Assembly (NCBI GenBank): GCA_947628755.1 | Contig: CANRBC010000006.1 | Span: forward strand, 1 to 64,000 | Direction: 5' to 3' | Length of the DNA: 64,000 bases | DNA from: an uncultured Clostridia bacterium | GTDB taxonomy: Bacteria; Bacillota; Clostridia; Lachnospirales; CAG-274 | Shown: positions 30,501-39,303 of the stretch, piece after piece | How positions within the stretch are numbered: position 1 is the first letter of the stretch | Layout of the letters: each line of letters starts with the position of its first letter | Made by a program: the position numbers and the translations under genes | The notes under the pieces: generated by a model | Seen by the model: only the letters and a program-made list of their open reading frames with translations | Database searches by the model: none | Told to the model about the DNA's origin: nothing

Positions 30501-32782
30501 TTGCTATCATAATTGATCCACCCTCTACAACCATCGGCGAAATCTATGCTTTGTCCGCCTATACCGTATTCATTTTTGAGAAAAACAGCTCTTTCCTTTG
30601 CATTACCAATAGTCCCATAAGCCTTAAAAATTCTTTCTTTTGAGTTTTCAAAATTCGATCCGAAACTTAATATTTCATCAATATCCTCCTGTGTTATTTC
30701 GGGAGCTGAATTTTCGGTACGGCTTTCCTTCGTATTGTCCACAGGATTTTCGTTCTTTCTTTGAATATCATTTACTGTAGGATTTTCGGCTTTTATTATT
30801 TCTTCAACTCTTTCAATGTCGTTACGGCTGAATGTAAGAGTAGTATCATTTTCATTGATTTTTCCGCTATATTTTATACCCGCTGCATTAAATGCCTCTG
30901 CAATTTTCAAAGCCGTATCCTTATTGAACTTTCTGTATGTTTTCTTGGGAATATAGCGATAGGGCGTATTACCTATTATGTTCTTTTCCTTTTGAGCAAC
31001 TTCTTTATCAGCAGACAAAGCTGTTTCGGCAGCTTTGTCTGCTGTAGATACAGATTCTTCTTTAGCTTTTTCTTTTTTTGTTGCTCTGTGGTTCACAAGC
31101 ATACCGTCACCATTAAGCATTAGTGAACATTCCGCTGCTATCCTGCCCATATGGATAAAGCTTTCATAGGATTCGTCAAGAGTTTTTCCTGTTGCAAAGG
31201 GAATTATGCCGTTTTCGGTCAATAACCCTATATCGAGATATATGCCCTCGCTTTCCCCAAAGTTGACATTACAGTTAAAGTTATAAAAATCCGGCAATTC
31301 TTCATACTCATTTATTGAAGGAATAAAATAATCATTGGGTAAAAGATTGTTATCTTCAAGATGTTGCCTGATCTGCTCAAAAATATCTTTTGCGTTGGCA
31401 TTGCCTATTTTTTTAACTCTATGGTTTTCGTCAGGCTCGCTATATAAAGTAGTTTCGATAGTTTTTACTGCATTTGAAAAGGCAGAGGATTTTTCCTCTG
31501 CCTTTGGTTGCTCATTGTTTAGATGTATATCAACTCTCTGTAAATTATCTCCCAAACCCTGTTCTTTATGCTGTTCCTCCGAGCTACCCATTCCATCTGA
31601 TCTGACTTCTTGAGAGCCTCTGTTACTCCTTCGGCTTTGCTCATTTCTTCCATCAACCTGTCCTCCATATTGTTTGCCGCTTTGTCTGTTTCTATAAGGT
31701 GCTTTGTCAGACCGCTTATCATCAGAGCTGAGTATGTTCCCTTTTTCTCTGTTTTCAGATACTCCAGCCTTTTCCTGCCCCACATTCCCATTTCGTAAGG
31801 TTCTTCTTCCTCCTGTTCCAACATCGGAATGTATGTCATTGTTTCCCTGTCCAGTTCGTATGTCAGACCGTTCTCCTCTGTGTACCGAGGAAGGTATGTT
31901 TTCAGTTCTTCGCTGTATATGTGCAGCATTCCGTTGATTTCCTTTGTCATTTCGTTCTTCATATGTAACATTCTCCCTTTCATATAAGTCATATAAATTC
32001 AGGTTACGGCTCTTGTTTTGGGAAATTTCCTTTTCGTAAGCTCTGACCTCCTTTTCGATTTCCCTAAGTACAATGCCTGAAATTTCAGCAGTTGCCTGTC
32101 CAAGCTGAGTTATTACCTCCTTTGTGTTAAAATCTGCAACACCTCTGAAATCAGCGGCATTAAAGTCAGATTCTATACCGCATCTGTTTAATATGGTATA
32201 CATTACACTATTTTTGAGCAATCTTGTGAACGTAGTTTCAATATTCAGGTCATCGAGTTCCTCTAAAAAGCTGCCCTCCTTATTTTCAATAGTTTCAAGT
32301 GCATATCCGTATGTGTAATCAAGTAAGCTGTCAACTCTGCTTTCAATAATATCCTCTAAACTGCTGCTGTAGCTGACGTTATTACTTATTCCGAGTCTGT
32401 CCTTTATTACATTGATATATTCGTCTTTCATTTCCCACAGACTTACTCTTTTTGAATAGTTGTTGGTTTCTGTATCGGACACATCATATACATAAGTCAG
32501 TTTTTTAACTCCGTCTTTCTCTCTGAGTAACGGTATGCCCTTAGAGCCTTGCTTTATATGTCTTTTCAGGCTGCCTGTCCATAAATTGAATGAGGCACAC
32601 ATTGTTGCATCAGGTCTTTGAGAAGTAATAAGCACTTGGTCTGTAAAGCTATATTTATAAAATCTTGCAGAGTTTATTAAAAACTGCTGCCAATTTTCGA
32701 TGTTTTTTGTCAAATCAAGAGTACGATTTTCCAAAAAGTCCTCGATCCTTACTATTTTCTCGGCTTTTGTTTCCATAAGCAT
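24503..32782 (-). CDS. Giant ICE polyvalent protein: ArdC-like N-terminus, nucleotidyltransferase, MutS-I-like, N6-adenine methyltransferase-like, SNF2/DEAD helicase
   Basis: WQQFLINSARFYKYSFTDQVLITSQRPDATMCASFNLW (ArdC-N); GSRSRGIENDNSDLDIV (NTase); YRYGDFYEAFGQEAERAAEVLNL (MutS-I-like); LEPSMGIGNFFAYLP ... GNVPFGNY (MTase); LLAHSVGAGKTFEMVASAME, YIDEAHMYKNL, NGRIIRQGN (helicase). Confidence 0.92.
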   Translation of the reverse strand: MLMETKAEKIVRIEDFLENRTLDLTKNIENWQQFLINSARFYKYSFTDQVLITSQRPDATMCASFNLWTGSLKRHIKQGSKGIPLLREKDGVKKLTYVYDVSDTETNNYSKRVSLWEMKDEYINVIKDRLGISNNVSYSSSLEDIIESRVDSLLDYTYGYALETIENKEGSFLEELDDLNIETTFTRLLKNSVMYTILNRCGIESDFNAADFRGVADFNTKEVITQLGQATAEISGIVLREIEKEVRAYEKEISQNKSRNLNLYDLYERENVTYEERNDKGNQRNAAHIQRRTENIPSSVHRGERSDIRTGQGNNDIHSDVGTGGRRTLRNGNVGQEKAGVSENREKGNILSSDDKRSDKAPYRNRQSGKQYGGQVDGRNEQSRRSNRGSQEVRSDGMGSSEEQHKEQGLGDNLQRVDIHLNNEQPKAEEKSSAFSNAVKTIETTLYSEPDENHRVKKIGNANAKDIFEQIRQHLEDNNLLPNDYFIPSINEYEELPDFYNFNCNVNFGESEGIYLDIGLLTENGIIPFATGKTLDESYESFIHMGRIAAECSLMLNGDGMLVNHRATKKEKAKEESVSTADKAAETALSADKEVAQKEKNIIGNTPYRYIPKKTYRKFNKDTALKIAEAFNAAGIKYSGKINENDTTLTFSRNDIERVEEIIKAENPTVNDIQRKNENPVDNTKESRTENSAPEITQEDIDEILSFGSNFENSKERIFKAYGTIGNAKERAVFLKNEYGIGGQSIDFADGCRGWINYDSKGIAITKVKDQDYENAEKITLSWSKIEKAIGKLIENDLYTTDKADFKRNETSEYTLSNLVLDNMPDDTISIDERNEYGYTDNHLLPINKEKALEFYDEDIFSVYRLYEDETESMAETRLDIEEFDGIFGIETEDWERYLENKETEKSEQENDTVSHYRQETDMYFRPIQGYSASEIEQIIKDRIADFVAENEIDIQIKDVIISGSRSRGIENDNSDLDIVLAYEGDYKEDMLFNVLNDEENNFDFIDGVKIDIDPIRPDESGTLESYLSNAEKYLQQKAESLTLSEQETENIPITDETEITDINLYRYGDFYEAFGQEAERAAEVLNLHMVNRDNSVMIGIPQHVLSKYTEILENEGYKVNTYEQTKESIEKNKALGTAELSDLPTSDIETDTEPTRDYNERISNKEKYRNNIEAIKTLYKIDNESREATAEEKAILKKYVGWGGLADVFDSSKTAWEKEYSELKELLAPSDYNAARSSTLNAHYTPPEIINSIYKALSNMGFREGKILEPSMGIGNFFAYLPQEMQQSKLYGVELDSITGRIAQKIYPNAYIQVKGFEKTNFNSNSFDIAVGNVPFGNYYVNDNEFKESNLIHDYFFKKSLDKIRPGGVMAFITTKGTLDKKNNSVRKYLAERADLMGAVRLPNNAFSTAGTEVTTDIIFLQKRDRLRDLTQEKVPEWVNVSENENGIEINNYFISHPQMILGTMEEVSGRFGPETTCKPFKDTDLSVLLDSAVENIRGKIPINDVVVEVLDEEDNDLNIAAENYRNFCYAVIDNDIYYRENDKMVKQNFDGKKAERVKKMVAISEVLRDLISFQRDNYPDEEITKKQQELNKVYEDFVSEYGLLNDRLNKSVFREDDTAQLLLSLENINEKTGELESKADIFTKRTIIPYIPVESVDTSSEALAVSIAERAKVDLDFMAHLCSKPVDEVIKDLEGVIFENPVTNKYETAEEYLSGNVRHKLELAKQYAEKDTRYAVNVNALENVQPEDLQPSEITAQLGSTWIPTHYYQEFMYELLDTPYYCRGNCSWRDTDRNPFRSGAGSDNETIIIDYDEYNCAYGISNKSNYSASKNNIKASKTYGTDRMNAYKILEETLNMKTVKVMDYVENFEGKKVAVLNEKETLLAQEKQNAIKNKFKEWLFDDYERTQDLCKIYNEKFNSVRPREYDGSHITFGGINHEIKLRKHQIDAIAHTLYGGNTLLAHSVGAGKTFEMVASAMESKRLGLCSKSMIVVPKHILNQVAKEFLQLYPAANILVPNEKDFSKDNRERFCSRIATGNYDAIIISHNQFEKIPLSTERQVKFIEEEIEEITNFIETLRFKEGNKGFTVKQLETTKKNLETRLEKLNNADRRDTTITFEEMGIDKLYIDEAHMYKNLYFNTKMGRNVAGINASSASQRATDLLQKCRYLDEKTDSKGIVFATGTPISNSMTELYVMQSYLQHDELKRRNLNHFDAWASTFGETQLSLELAPEGKGYQMKTRFAKFFNLPELMSMFKEIADIKTADVLNLPVPKANHHTVVTDASEYQKEMVDGLAERANNIRKRMVSADVDNMLNVTNDGRKLALDQRLANPLLPDDENSKVNACMNNVYEVWKNTADTKGTQMIFCDLSTPHFDGTFNVYDDIKEKLINKGVPENEIAYIHDCKTDEQKLSLFTKVRNGEVRILLGSTGKMGTGANCQDKLTALHHLDCPWKPSDLEQRNGRIIRQGNENLEADIYNYVTKGTFDSYLYQLVENKQRFISQIMTSKSPARSAEDIDETVLSYAQIKALAAGNPKIKEKMDLDIEVNRLRTVFAGYQENKRTLQQNIAQTYPSQIQKLNNDISGLTKDMALAENNKTEEFNGMTVGEKTYTDKKEAGTAFLESVRSIRPGQDSKYIGEYRGFHMSASFNTFTKNFEVTLKSNMSYVIDVGQDVFGNITRIENAINGIPKKLEQSKTKLNDIEHSLAVAKEEVNKPFLQLDELREKETRLSKLNEELATDNVEDTNKSEKEHSKSSDFAL
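31519..31992 (-). CDS. TnpV-like protein encoded in an alternative frame inside the giant ICE gene
   Basis: YEMGMWGRKRLEYLKTEKKGTYSALMISGLTKHLIETDKAANNMEDRLMEEMSKAEGVTEALKKSDQMEWVARRNSIKNRVWEIIYRELIYI matches the TnpV family pattern (G+WGR..YL...+...Y..L..SG.L...L...D..A....E.......EGVTE.LK...QMEWV...N.I+....EI+..ELIY). Confidence 0.6.
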   Translation of the reverse strand: MTYMKGRMLHMKNEMTKEINGMLHIYSEELKTYLPRYTEENGLTYELDRETMTYIPMLEQEEEEPYEMGMWGRKRLEYLKTEKKGTYSALMISGLTKHLIETDKAANNMEDRLMEEMSKAEGVTEALKKSDQMEWVARRNSIKNRVWEIIYRELIYI

Positions 32783-32916
32783 TTTCCTCCTTAGTCAATT
32801 ATTTCAATATCTGCTTATGGACATATATACAAGCCTGACGGCTTGAAAATCCATAAACCGACATTGCTTGTATTGCTATATTTATCCGAGAGTTTTCTTT
32901 TCCCACTCTCATTATA

Positions 32917-33019
32917 CTATATAGTCGGATATATAGCAAGCATTTTTTTGTAAAATATTTCACATTTTTCTCATATTAACATACAACAATTTTATAAAAC
33001 CTGCTATATAGCCGACTAT
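32917..33019. promoter_or_regulatory. Paired inverted operator-like sites in divergent intergenic region
   Basis: ctatatagtcggatatatagc (32917-32937) and gctatatagccgactat (33003-33019) are inverted copies of atagtcggNtatatagc. Confidence 0.55.
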
Positions 33020-33069
33020 TATGTTGTATGTTATAATTATTTTTATAATATATGGAAAGGATTGATATT

Positions 33070-33273
33070 GTGGCAGGACATACTTCCTCACCGGCAGCTC
33101 GCAGCAGAGCCGTTACAAAGTTCATAAAAGAAAAATATGACAGGATAGAGATACGCTATACCAAAGAAAGCGGTATGAAACAAGCTATTACAGAACACGC
33201 TGCTTTGCACAACGAAGATGTAAGCACTTTTGTCAAAAGGGCAATTAAAGAAACAATGGAAAGGGATAAATAG
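33070..33273 (+). CDS. Small ribbon-helix-helix/Arc-like protein
   Basis: GTG start; AGHTSSPAARSRAVTKFIKEKYDRIEIRYTKESGMKQAITEHAALHNEDVSTFVKRAIKETMERD resembles a beta-strand plus two-helix RHH; divergent from the giant gene. Confidence 0.6.
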   Translation: MAGHTSSPAARSRAVTKFIKEKYDRIEIRYTKESGMKQAITEHAALHNEDVSTFVKRAIKETMERDK

Positions 33274-33285
33274 CAGAAACCTATT

Positions 33286-33633
33286 TTAAAACAAATCTGA
33301 ATAGGTATCCTCAAATTTATATTCTTCCTTTGAGCAACTTTTGTTTTCAGCAGCGGATAGGTTTTTAATTTTAGACTGCACAAAAACATCATACATTTCA
33401 GGACTGAGTTTATTGTTCTGATATAAACCCAGTATAGAATACCATTCGCCCAAAAAATCTTTTATTTTGCCTTGTCTGAAACTTATATACGTTGTATTGT
33501 TCTTTTGAGCAAGGCTTATGTTGTTATTCTTTGACTGATCCAAAATGTATGCTATTATCATATCTTCAATATCGGTTTTGACAAAATCGGTATCTTTTAT
33601 GCTTTCTGCTTCTTTCTTTTTAAAAGAAATCAT
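33286..33633 (-). CDS. Hypothetical ICE protein
   Basis: 115-aa ORF MISFKKKEAESIKDTDFVK..., good codon context, downstream of the surface protein cluster on the same strand. Confidence 0.5.
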   Translation of the reverse strand: MISFKKKEAESIKDTDFVKTDIEDMIIAYILDQSKNNNISLAQKNNTTYISFRQGKIKDFLGEWYSILGLYQNNKLSPEMYDVFVQSKIKNLSAAENKSCSKEEYKFEDTYSDLF

Positions 33634-33689
33634 AATATCATCTCCCATAAAAAAGGGGACAGAGAAAATCCCCATCCCCTTTGTGAAGT

Positions 33690-36600
33690 TTACTGTGTAA
33701 TATAGTTATAAATGATAGTTGCCATTTCAGCTCTTGTTATTTCCGCAGAAGGATTGATATTTCCGTTATCCCCAACAATAATGCCTGCTTCGACCAATGC
33801 TGCCGTATATGGCTTTGCCCATTCAGATACAGTATGACCGTCAGCAAAATCATCAAGTGCAGATAAATCTACCTTGTCAATATCTGTATTGTTCAGTTTT
33901 GCGATTATAACAAACATTTCTTCACGAGTGATTGTTTTTTCGGGCTTGAATTCCCCGTTGCCATATCCTATAAACAAATCTCTCCTTGAACAGTTTGCAA
34001 TAGCTTCTGCATAATAGCTGTCCGCAGGAACATCTGTGAAGTCAAGAGCATCTACACTTGTAATATTGTCAAGTTCAAGCATTCTGTCAAGAACAAGAGC
34101 AAAATCACCTCTCTTGGTAGATATATCAGGCATAAATAAATCATCTGTTACACCTTTGAAAATACCCTTATCGTGAAGATATTCTATGTAATCTTCTGCC
34201 CAGTGATCGCTTATATCATCAAACTCACTATCGCCTGAGTCAGTATTACCCGTACCCTGTTCCGTACCTTGTTCTGCTTTGGTATCGGTTTCTGTATCAG
34301 GCTCGGTTTTTGTATCTGTCTCAGACTTGATGTCGGTTTTGTCTTTAGCATCGCCGGTCGTTGATTCTGTTGTGATTTCTGTCTTAGGCTTTCTTCCTGC
34401 ACCACCGCCGGAATGGTTACCTGAGCTTGTTGTAGTTTCTGTTGTGGTTTCTCTTGCAGATACAGTTATGTCAATATCGGCTTCTGCTCCGTCTGCTACA
34501 ACAGTGACCTTTGTATCCTCCTGAGTAAGCGGTTTATTGTCTTTCACAACAATATCCTCATCTTTAACGGTTTCCTTGCTGCCGTCGTTATATGTTACTT
34601 CAACGGCTGTACCGTTCTTATCAAATTTCTCGCCTTCGGTATATTCTGTTCTTGGATATTCAACTACCTTTGCAGAAACAGCTTTCCTTGCAATAACTGT
34701 AATAGGCACATTTATTTTCTCTGTACCGTTTTTATACTCATAATATACAACACCATATATATCGCTGAGAGTAAGCGGAATATCACTTACATAAACGCCG
34801 TTTTCATCAATATATGTCTTAGTACCGTCATTCCAAAGAACTTCAATTAAAATACCTGCCGGATCAAATATCTGTCCTTCAACATAATTCGTCTTGTCAG
34901 GAAGATTAATTATTCTGATACCTTCGGAATTGCTATTACTATTCTCTGTTGTAGTGCTTTCAGAATTACCATTTCTATTCTCTGTTGTAGTTTCTGTGCT
35001 GTTGTCACAGTCTGATGAAGTGGTCTGCTCTCCTGCGCTGTCAGTTGTGGTTTGTTCATTTGTAGTTTCAGCAGTTGTGTGTTCATCTGAGCTATTGGCT
35101 GTAGTTGTTTCCGTATCTTCCTCGCTACCTACAATTACCTTTTTGATTACAGTAACAGGCTGTTCTGCTTTGTGTCCCTCAAAGTTGATTTCAACTGCCG
35201 TATCGGTTATTTCAAGCGGTCTTTCGGGATATGTATAATCAGTAACGACCTCTCTTGTATTATCCTTGTATACAGCTTCGACTGTCATACCATTATCGTC
35301 AAAATACTGACCTTCCACATACTGTGTCTTTTCGGGAGCTTTCACTATTTCTATATGGTCAATAGTGGTATGCCTGTAATGGGTATTGAGTATCCATATA
35401 ACATCAAGCATATTTATATCTCCGTCATCATTGGCATCGGCGTTAAGCTCATAAACTGTATCCATATCCCACATATTGAGTATAGCCTTATTTATAAGGT
35501 CTGTATCAACCTCTGAAACAATACCGTCACCGTTAATATCGGCATTTATAAGTGATGCTTCGCTTAAATTTGCATTGCCGTTGATATAATTGTTTATAAG
35601 CACAATATCATCATTTGTAAGATTACCGTCATTGTCCGTATCTCCTGTGTGAACAGCCTTTTTTGCAAAATCTGTTACTTTGCCGAGATACTTTGTAAGT
35701 ATGCCTGCATCTGTGAGATCCACAGCACCATCTCTGTTGACATCGCCGTTGTGTTCTTTGATGAAACTGTTTAAGTTTTTTATTGCAAGAGTAATAGGCA
35801 CAACATCATAAAATCCCTTGTACTCTATTGTTACATACATATCTCCTGCTTTGAAAGGCTCTTCAGAGTAAGTATAGTCTGAAATCTCGGAACTGCTATT
35901 GTCATTATAGTATGCTGTTACGACCATACCTTCAACATCAAATATTTCGCCTTCTGTATATTCGACCTTATCAGGCTGCCTTGTAACTTTAATACCGACA
36001 ACTTCCTTATGTACTACTGTAATAGGTGTAGTATCTGTTTTACCGTCTTTTCTTACTGTAATTATGCTATCATATACTGTTAATGGAGTATTGGGAATAA
36101 TCTCATAGCTTTCCAGTATTCCTGTGCTGCCATCGTCATATTTAGCCTTGACCACCATTCCTGTTCTGTCAAAACTTTCACCCTCCACATAATTTGTTTT
36201 AGAAGGCGGTGTTATTATCTCAATTTCCGTTATTGACTTTGCAATAACATTAATAGGTGTTGTAGTATAAAGTCCGTTATAAGTAATATATACCTTATCC
36301 GTTCCTACTGAGAGCCTATTGCTGTCTACAACATAGTCCTTTACTTCTGTCTGAGTACCGTCATTGTATGTTGCTGTAATAACCATACCCGTCTTATCAA
36401 ATACATCATTTTCAATGTATGTGGTTTTCTTAGGCGGTTTGGTAACAGCAATACTTGTCATAAGTTTTTCGGTTACAATAATTCTTATAATATCTGTCTT
36501 GCCGTCTTTGGTTACGATTATTTTATCTGTATCGGCAGTAATTACATCGGGAGAAAAGGTATAATCCCTTATCTCGCTTTCCGTACCGTCATTGTAGTGT

Positions 36601-39302
36601 GCAGTTACTATCATACCCGTATCATCAAAATGCTGACCTACAATATAATCAATCTTATCAGGCTCTTTTGTGATATTAATATATGATATAACCTTTTCTA
36701 CAACAGTAATAGAAACATTTGTTGTTTTGCTGCCTGCGGATATGGTAATATTTTTATCACTTAATGTAAGAGGAGCAGAGGAAAAAGTATACTCGCTTGG
36801 TGCAAGGGCTGAACGTGTACCGTCTGAGTATGTTGCCATAACGACCATACCATAGTCATTAAATACCTCGCCTTCTACATAATTTGTTTTCTTCGGCTGA
36901 GTTGTAACTGTAATACTTGTAATTGTCTTTTCGGCAACACTTATATCTACAGTAACGAAGAAATTTTTATAGGTTATATATATCTTATTTGTGCCTCCGC
37001 TTAAAGGACTTCTGCTATAGTCATAATCGTTGATAACTTTTTCCGTACCGTCACTATATAAGGCTTTTACCTCCATTCCGCTGTTATCAAAAGTATCGCC
37101 TGCTATATAACTTACTTTACTTGGCTGCTTGGTAACCTTAATACCTGTAAGTATAACTGTGTCTTTTACGGTAACATCTACTGTTGTATAAAGGTTGTTA
37201 TAAGTAATATATACCTTACTTTGTCCTGACTTCAATACATTATCAACAATTACATAATCAGATATAGGCGCAGAAGTACCGTCATTATAGGTAGCGGTAA
37301 CTACCATTCCTGCCTTGTTAAAGGTATCGCCCTCATTATATGACAGTTTGTTTGGCTGCTTAGTAACAGCAATGCTTGTTACTGCTTTATTCACAACAGT
37401 AATAGGTGTTGTAGCTGTCTTTCCTGACTTGCTTACAGTAATTGTTTTTGTGTTATCCTCAATAATATGCGGCTCATAGGTATAATCGGAGATTTCTGCC
37501 TTTGAACCATCATTGTAAGTTGCCGTAACACGCATACCCTCTGTTGCAAAAGCCTGTCCTACTATGTATTCGGTCTTTTTCGGAGGATATGTGACTTCTA
37601 TACCCGTAATTGTCTTTGCAACTACATTAACAGCAACACTTGCTGTCTTATTGCCTGCAGATACGGTAACATTTTTATTGCCTGTTGTAAGTGCCGTTGC
37701 AGGATATGTATATTCGTATTTCTTTAATACACCTTTAGAGCCGTCATTATATGTGGCTGTAACGACCATACCTTCATCATCAAACTTTTCGCCTTCTACA
37801 TATGAAGTTTTCTTTGGCTGAGTCGTTATTGCTATACTTGAAATCTCTTTGTCGGCAACAGATACATCTACAGTATCATAATAATCGCCATAAGTTACAT
37901 ATACCTTGTTCTGACCTGACTTCAATATATTGTCCTCTATAACATAATTTGTTATAGGAGCTGTGGTGCCATCATTATATGTGGCTGTAACGACCATTCC
38001 GTTCTTATCAAAGGTTTGTCCTACAATATAACTTACCTTGCTTGGCTGATTGGTAACTTCAATACCTACTATTTCTTTAGGCACAACTTTAATAGGTACG
38101 GTTGCCGTATAGAAAATATCTGTGCCTGAGTTAAGAAAGCCGTAATATACTTCCATTTCCGTGTCAGCAGTAGTCAAAGCTCTGTTTTCCTGATATACTT
38201 TGGAATCACTTGTTAAATCATAAGTAGTAGACGGTTTAAAAGTGGATTTTTCCCAGTCAAAATTATTGATATTGTTGTCATCTGCAAGTGAAATCTCTTT
38301 TGAGCCAAATGTTGTTGCGGAAATTACCATTCCTGCTTTGTTAAATTTCTGCCCCTCAACGTATGTTGTCTTTGTCGGAGGAGTAGTAACAGAATAGTCA
38401 GCAAACGGATAGCCGTTAGAGCACAGGTCTATGCCACCATCGGCAATGCTGTTGCCTTGCGCACCAAAACAGTCATAGCTGCCTGAAAATCCTCCATAAT
38501 TGTATGTATAACGTAATTTGAAATAATTGACAACTGCATTATCCCAGCTTGCATATTTTGTAGCCTTTGGGGCTTCCTCTGTGATTTCACAATCGATATT
38601 TAATTTTTCGGGATTTATCGCTATTTCATCGGTTGTACCTTCAATTTTGGCTAATATTCCAAAATTTTTGTTATGGGAACTACCGTTGGAAAATTTACCG
38701 TTGTAATATGATTTAAAGGCTTTTATAAGGCTTTGCTTTGCATCGTCCATTAAACCATACGCATAAAAATCAGCCACTACAAGTCTTAAATTAGGAGCTA
38801 TTTTTATTGAAGTACAATGGGTTTCATCTGCCGGAACAACTTGATTAATCGGCACATCAAATTTTACTGTTTTGTCATATCTTGTACCGTCGGAAAATGT
38901 TTCATTTTCAATGAAATACTTATAGGTATATTCAAGAAAATCATCATTTTCCATTGTGTTATAATCCACATAATTCTTAGCAGGAGTTATATGTTCTCCC
39001 AATACAGATGTTGTTTCAAGAGTTGTACCATCTTTAAAATGCAGAGTTAATGTTACCTTTGACAAATATTCTTCAACTCTGCTGCGCAAATGATCTCTTG
39101 TAATCATTTCGCCATCATACAATGTAGGTATAGGGCAATACTCTGTAGGATGTGGAGTTGCTGTAATGCTTGTTATCTCCTGACTGTATGTAGGTCTGTT
39201 TTCGCCATAAGCAAATACGTTTACCGCATTCACTATTCCTATGCTTGAAAAAGCCATAACACACGCAAGAAAAGTTGCAAAAAAACTTTTAATTCTGTTC
39301 AT
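33690..39302 (-). CDS. Giant SLH-anchored surface protein with about 14 Ig-like (Big_3-type) repeats and internal dockerin-like modules
   Basis: Signal peptide MNRIKSFFATFLACVMAFSSIGIVNAVNVFA; repeats of xYxEGexFdkxGMvVtAtYnDGs; NGDVNRDGAVDLTDAGILTKYLG... dockerin-like; C-terminal DISDHWAEDYIEYLHDKGIFKG SLH repeats. Confidence 0.88.
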   Translation of the reverse strand: MNRIKSFFATFLACVMAFSSIGIVNAVNVFAYGENRPTYSQEITSITATPHPTEYCPIPTLYDGEMITRDHLRSRVEEYLSKVTLTLHFKDGTTLETTSVLGEHITPAKNYVDYNTMENDDFLEYTYKYFIENETFSDGTRYDKTVKFDVPINQVVPADETHCTSIKIAPNLRLVVADFYAYGLMDDAKQSLIKAFKSYYNGKFSNGSSHNKNFGILAKIEGTTDEIAINPEKLNIDCEITEEAPKATKYASWDNAVVNYFKLRYTYNYGGFSGSYDCFGAQGNSIADGGIDLCSNGYPFADYSVTTPPTKTTYVEGQKFNKAGMVISATTFGSKEISLADDNNINNFDWEKSTFKPSTTYDLTSDSKVYQENRALTTADTEMEVYYGFLNSGTDIFYTATVPIKVVPKEIVGIEVTNQPSKVSYIVGQTFDKNGMVVTATYNDGTTAPITNYVIEDNILKSGQNKVYVTYGDYYDTVDVSVADKEISSIAITTQPKKTSYVEGEKFDDEGMVVTATYNDGSKGVLKKYEYTYPATALTTGNKNVTVSAGNKTASVAVNVVAKTITGIEVTYPPKKTEYIVGQAFATEGMRVTATYNDGSKAEISDYTYEPHIIEDNTKTITVSKSGKTATTPITVVNKAVTSIAVTKQPNKLSYNEGDTFNKAGMVVTATYNDGTSAPISDYVIVDNVLKSGQSKVYITYNNLYTTVDVTVKDTVILTGIKVTKQPSKVSYIAGDTFDNSGMEVKALYSDGTEKVINDYDYSRSPLSGGTNKIYITYKNFFVTVDISVAEKTITSITVTTQPKKTNYVEGEVFNDYGMVVMATYSDGTRSALAPSEYTFSSAPLTLSDKNITISAGSKTTNVSITVVEKVISYINITKEPDKIDYIVGQHFDDTGMIVTAHYNDGTESEIRDYTFSPDVITADTDKIIVTKDGKTDIIRIIVTEKLMTSIAVTKPPKKTTYIENDVFDKTGMVITATYNDGTQTEVKDYVVDSNRLSVGTDKVYITYNGLYTTTPINVIAKSITEIEIITPPSKTNYVEGESFDRTGMVVKAKYDDGSTGILESYEIIPNTPLTVYDSIITVRKDGKTDTTPITVVHKEVVGIKVTRQPDKVEYTEGEIFDVEGMVVTAYYNDNSSSEISDYTYSEEPFKAGDMYVTIEYKGFYDVVPITLAIKNLNSFIKEHNGDVNRDGAVDLTDAGILTKYLGKVTDFAKKAVHTGDTDNDGNLTNDDIVLINNYINGNANLSEASLINADINGDGIVSEVDTDLINKAILNMWDMDTVYELNADANDDGDINMLDVIWILNTHYRHTTIDHIEIVKAPEKTQYVEGQYFDDNGMTVEAVYKDNTREVVTDYTYPERPLEITDTAVEINFEGHKAEQPVTVIKKVIVGSEEDTETTTANSSDEHTTAETTNEQTTTDSAGEQTTSSDCDNSTETTTENRNGNSESTTTENSNSNSEGIRIINLPDKTNYVEGQIFDPAGILIEVLWNDGTKTYIDENGVYVSDIPLTLSDIYGVVYYEYKNGTEKINVPITVIARKAVSAKVVEYPRTEYTEGEKFDKNGTAVEVTYNDGSKETVKDEDIVVKDNKPLTQEDTKVTVVADGAEADIDITVSARETTTETTTSSGNHSGGGAGRKPKTEITTESTTGDAKDKTDIKSETDTKTEPDTETDTKAEQGTEQGTGNTDSGDSEFDDISDHWAEDYIEYLHDKGIFKGVTDDLFMPDISTKRGDFALVLDRMLELDNITSVDALDFTDVPADSYYAEAIANCSRRDLFIGYGNGEFKPEKTITREEMFVIIAKLNNTDIDKVDLSALDDFADGHTVSEWAKPYTAALVEAGIIVGDNGNINPSAEITRAEMATIIYNYITQ

Positions 39303-39303
39303 A

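Noticed and set aside
24503-32782. BREX PglX or DISARM methylase/helicase defence protein
   Set aside because: Domain order (ArdC-N, NTase, MutS-I-like, MTase, SNF2) and context match Tn1549-type ICE polyvalent proteins; no BREX/DISARM partner genes.
34279-38000. Many plus-strand ORFs opposite the Ig-repeat giant (e.g. 34279-34524, 34894-35238, 37564-37821)
   Set aside because: Antisense, low-complexity Val/Ser/Phe-rich shadows of a repetitive coding sequence; no recognisable domains.
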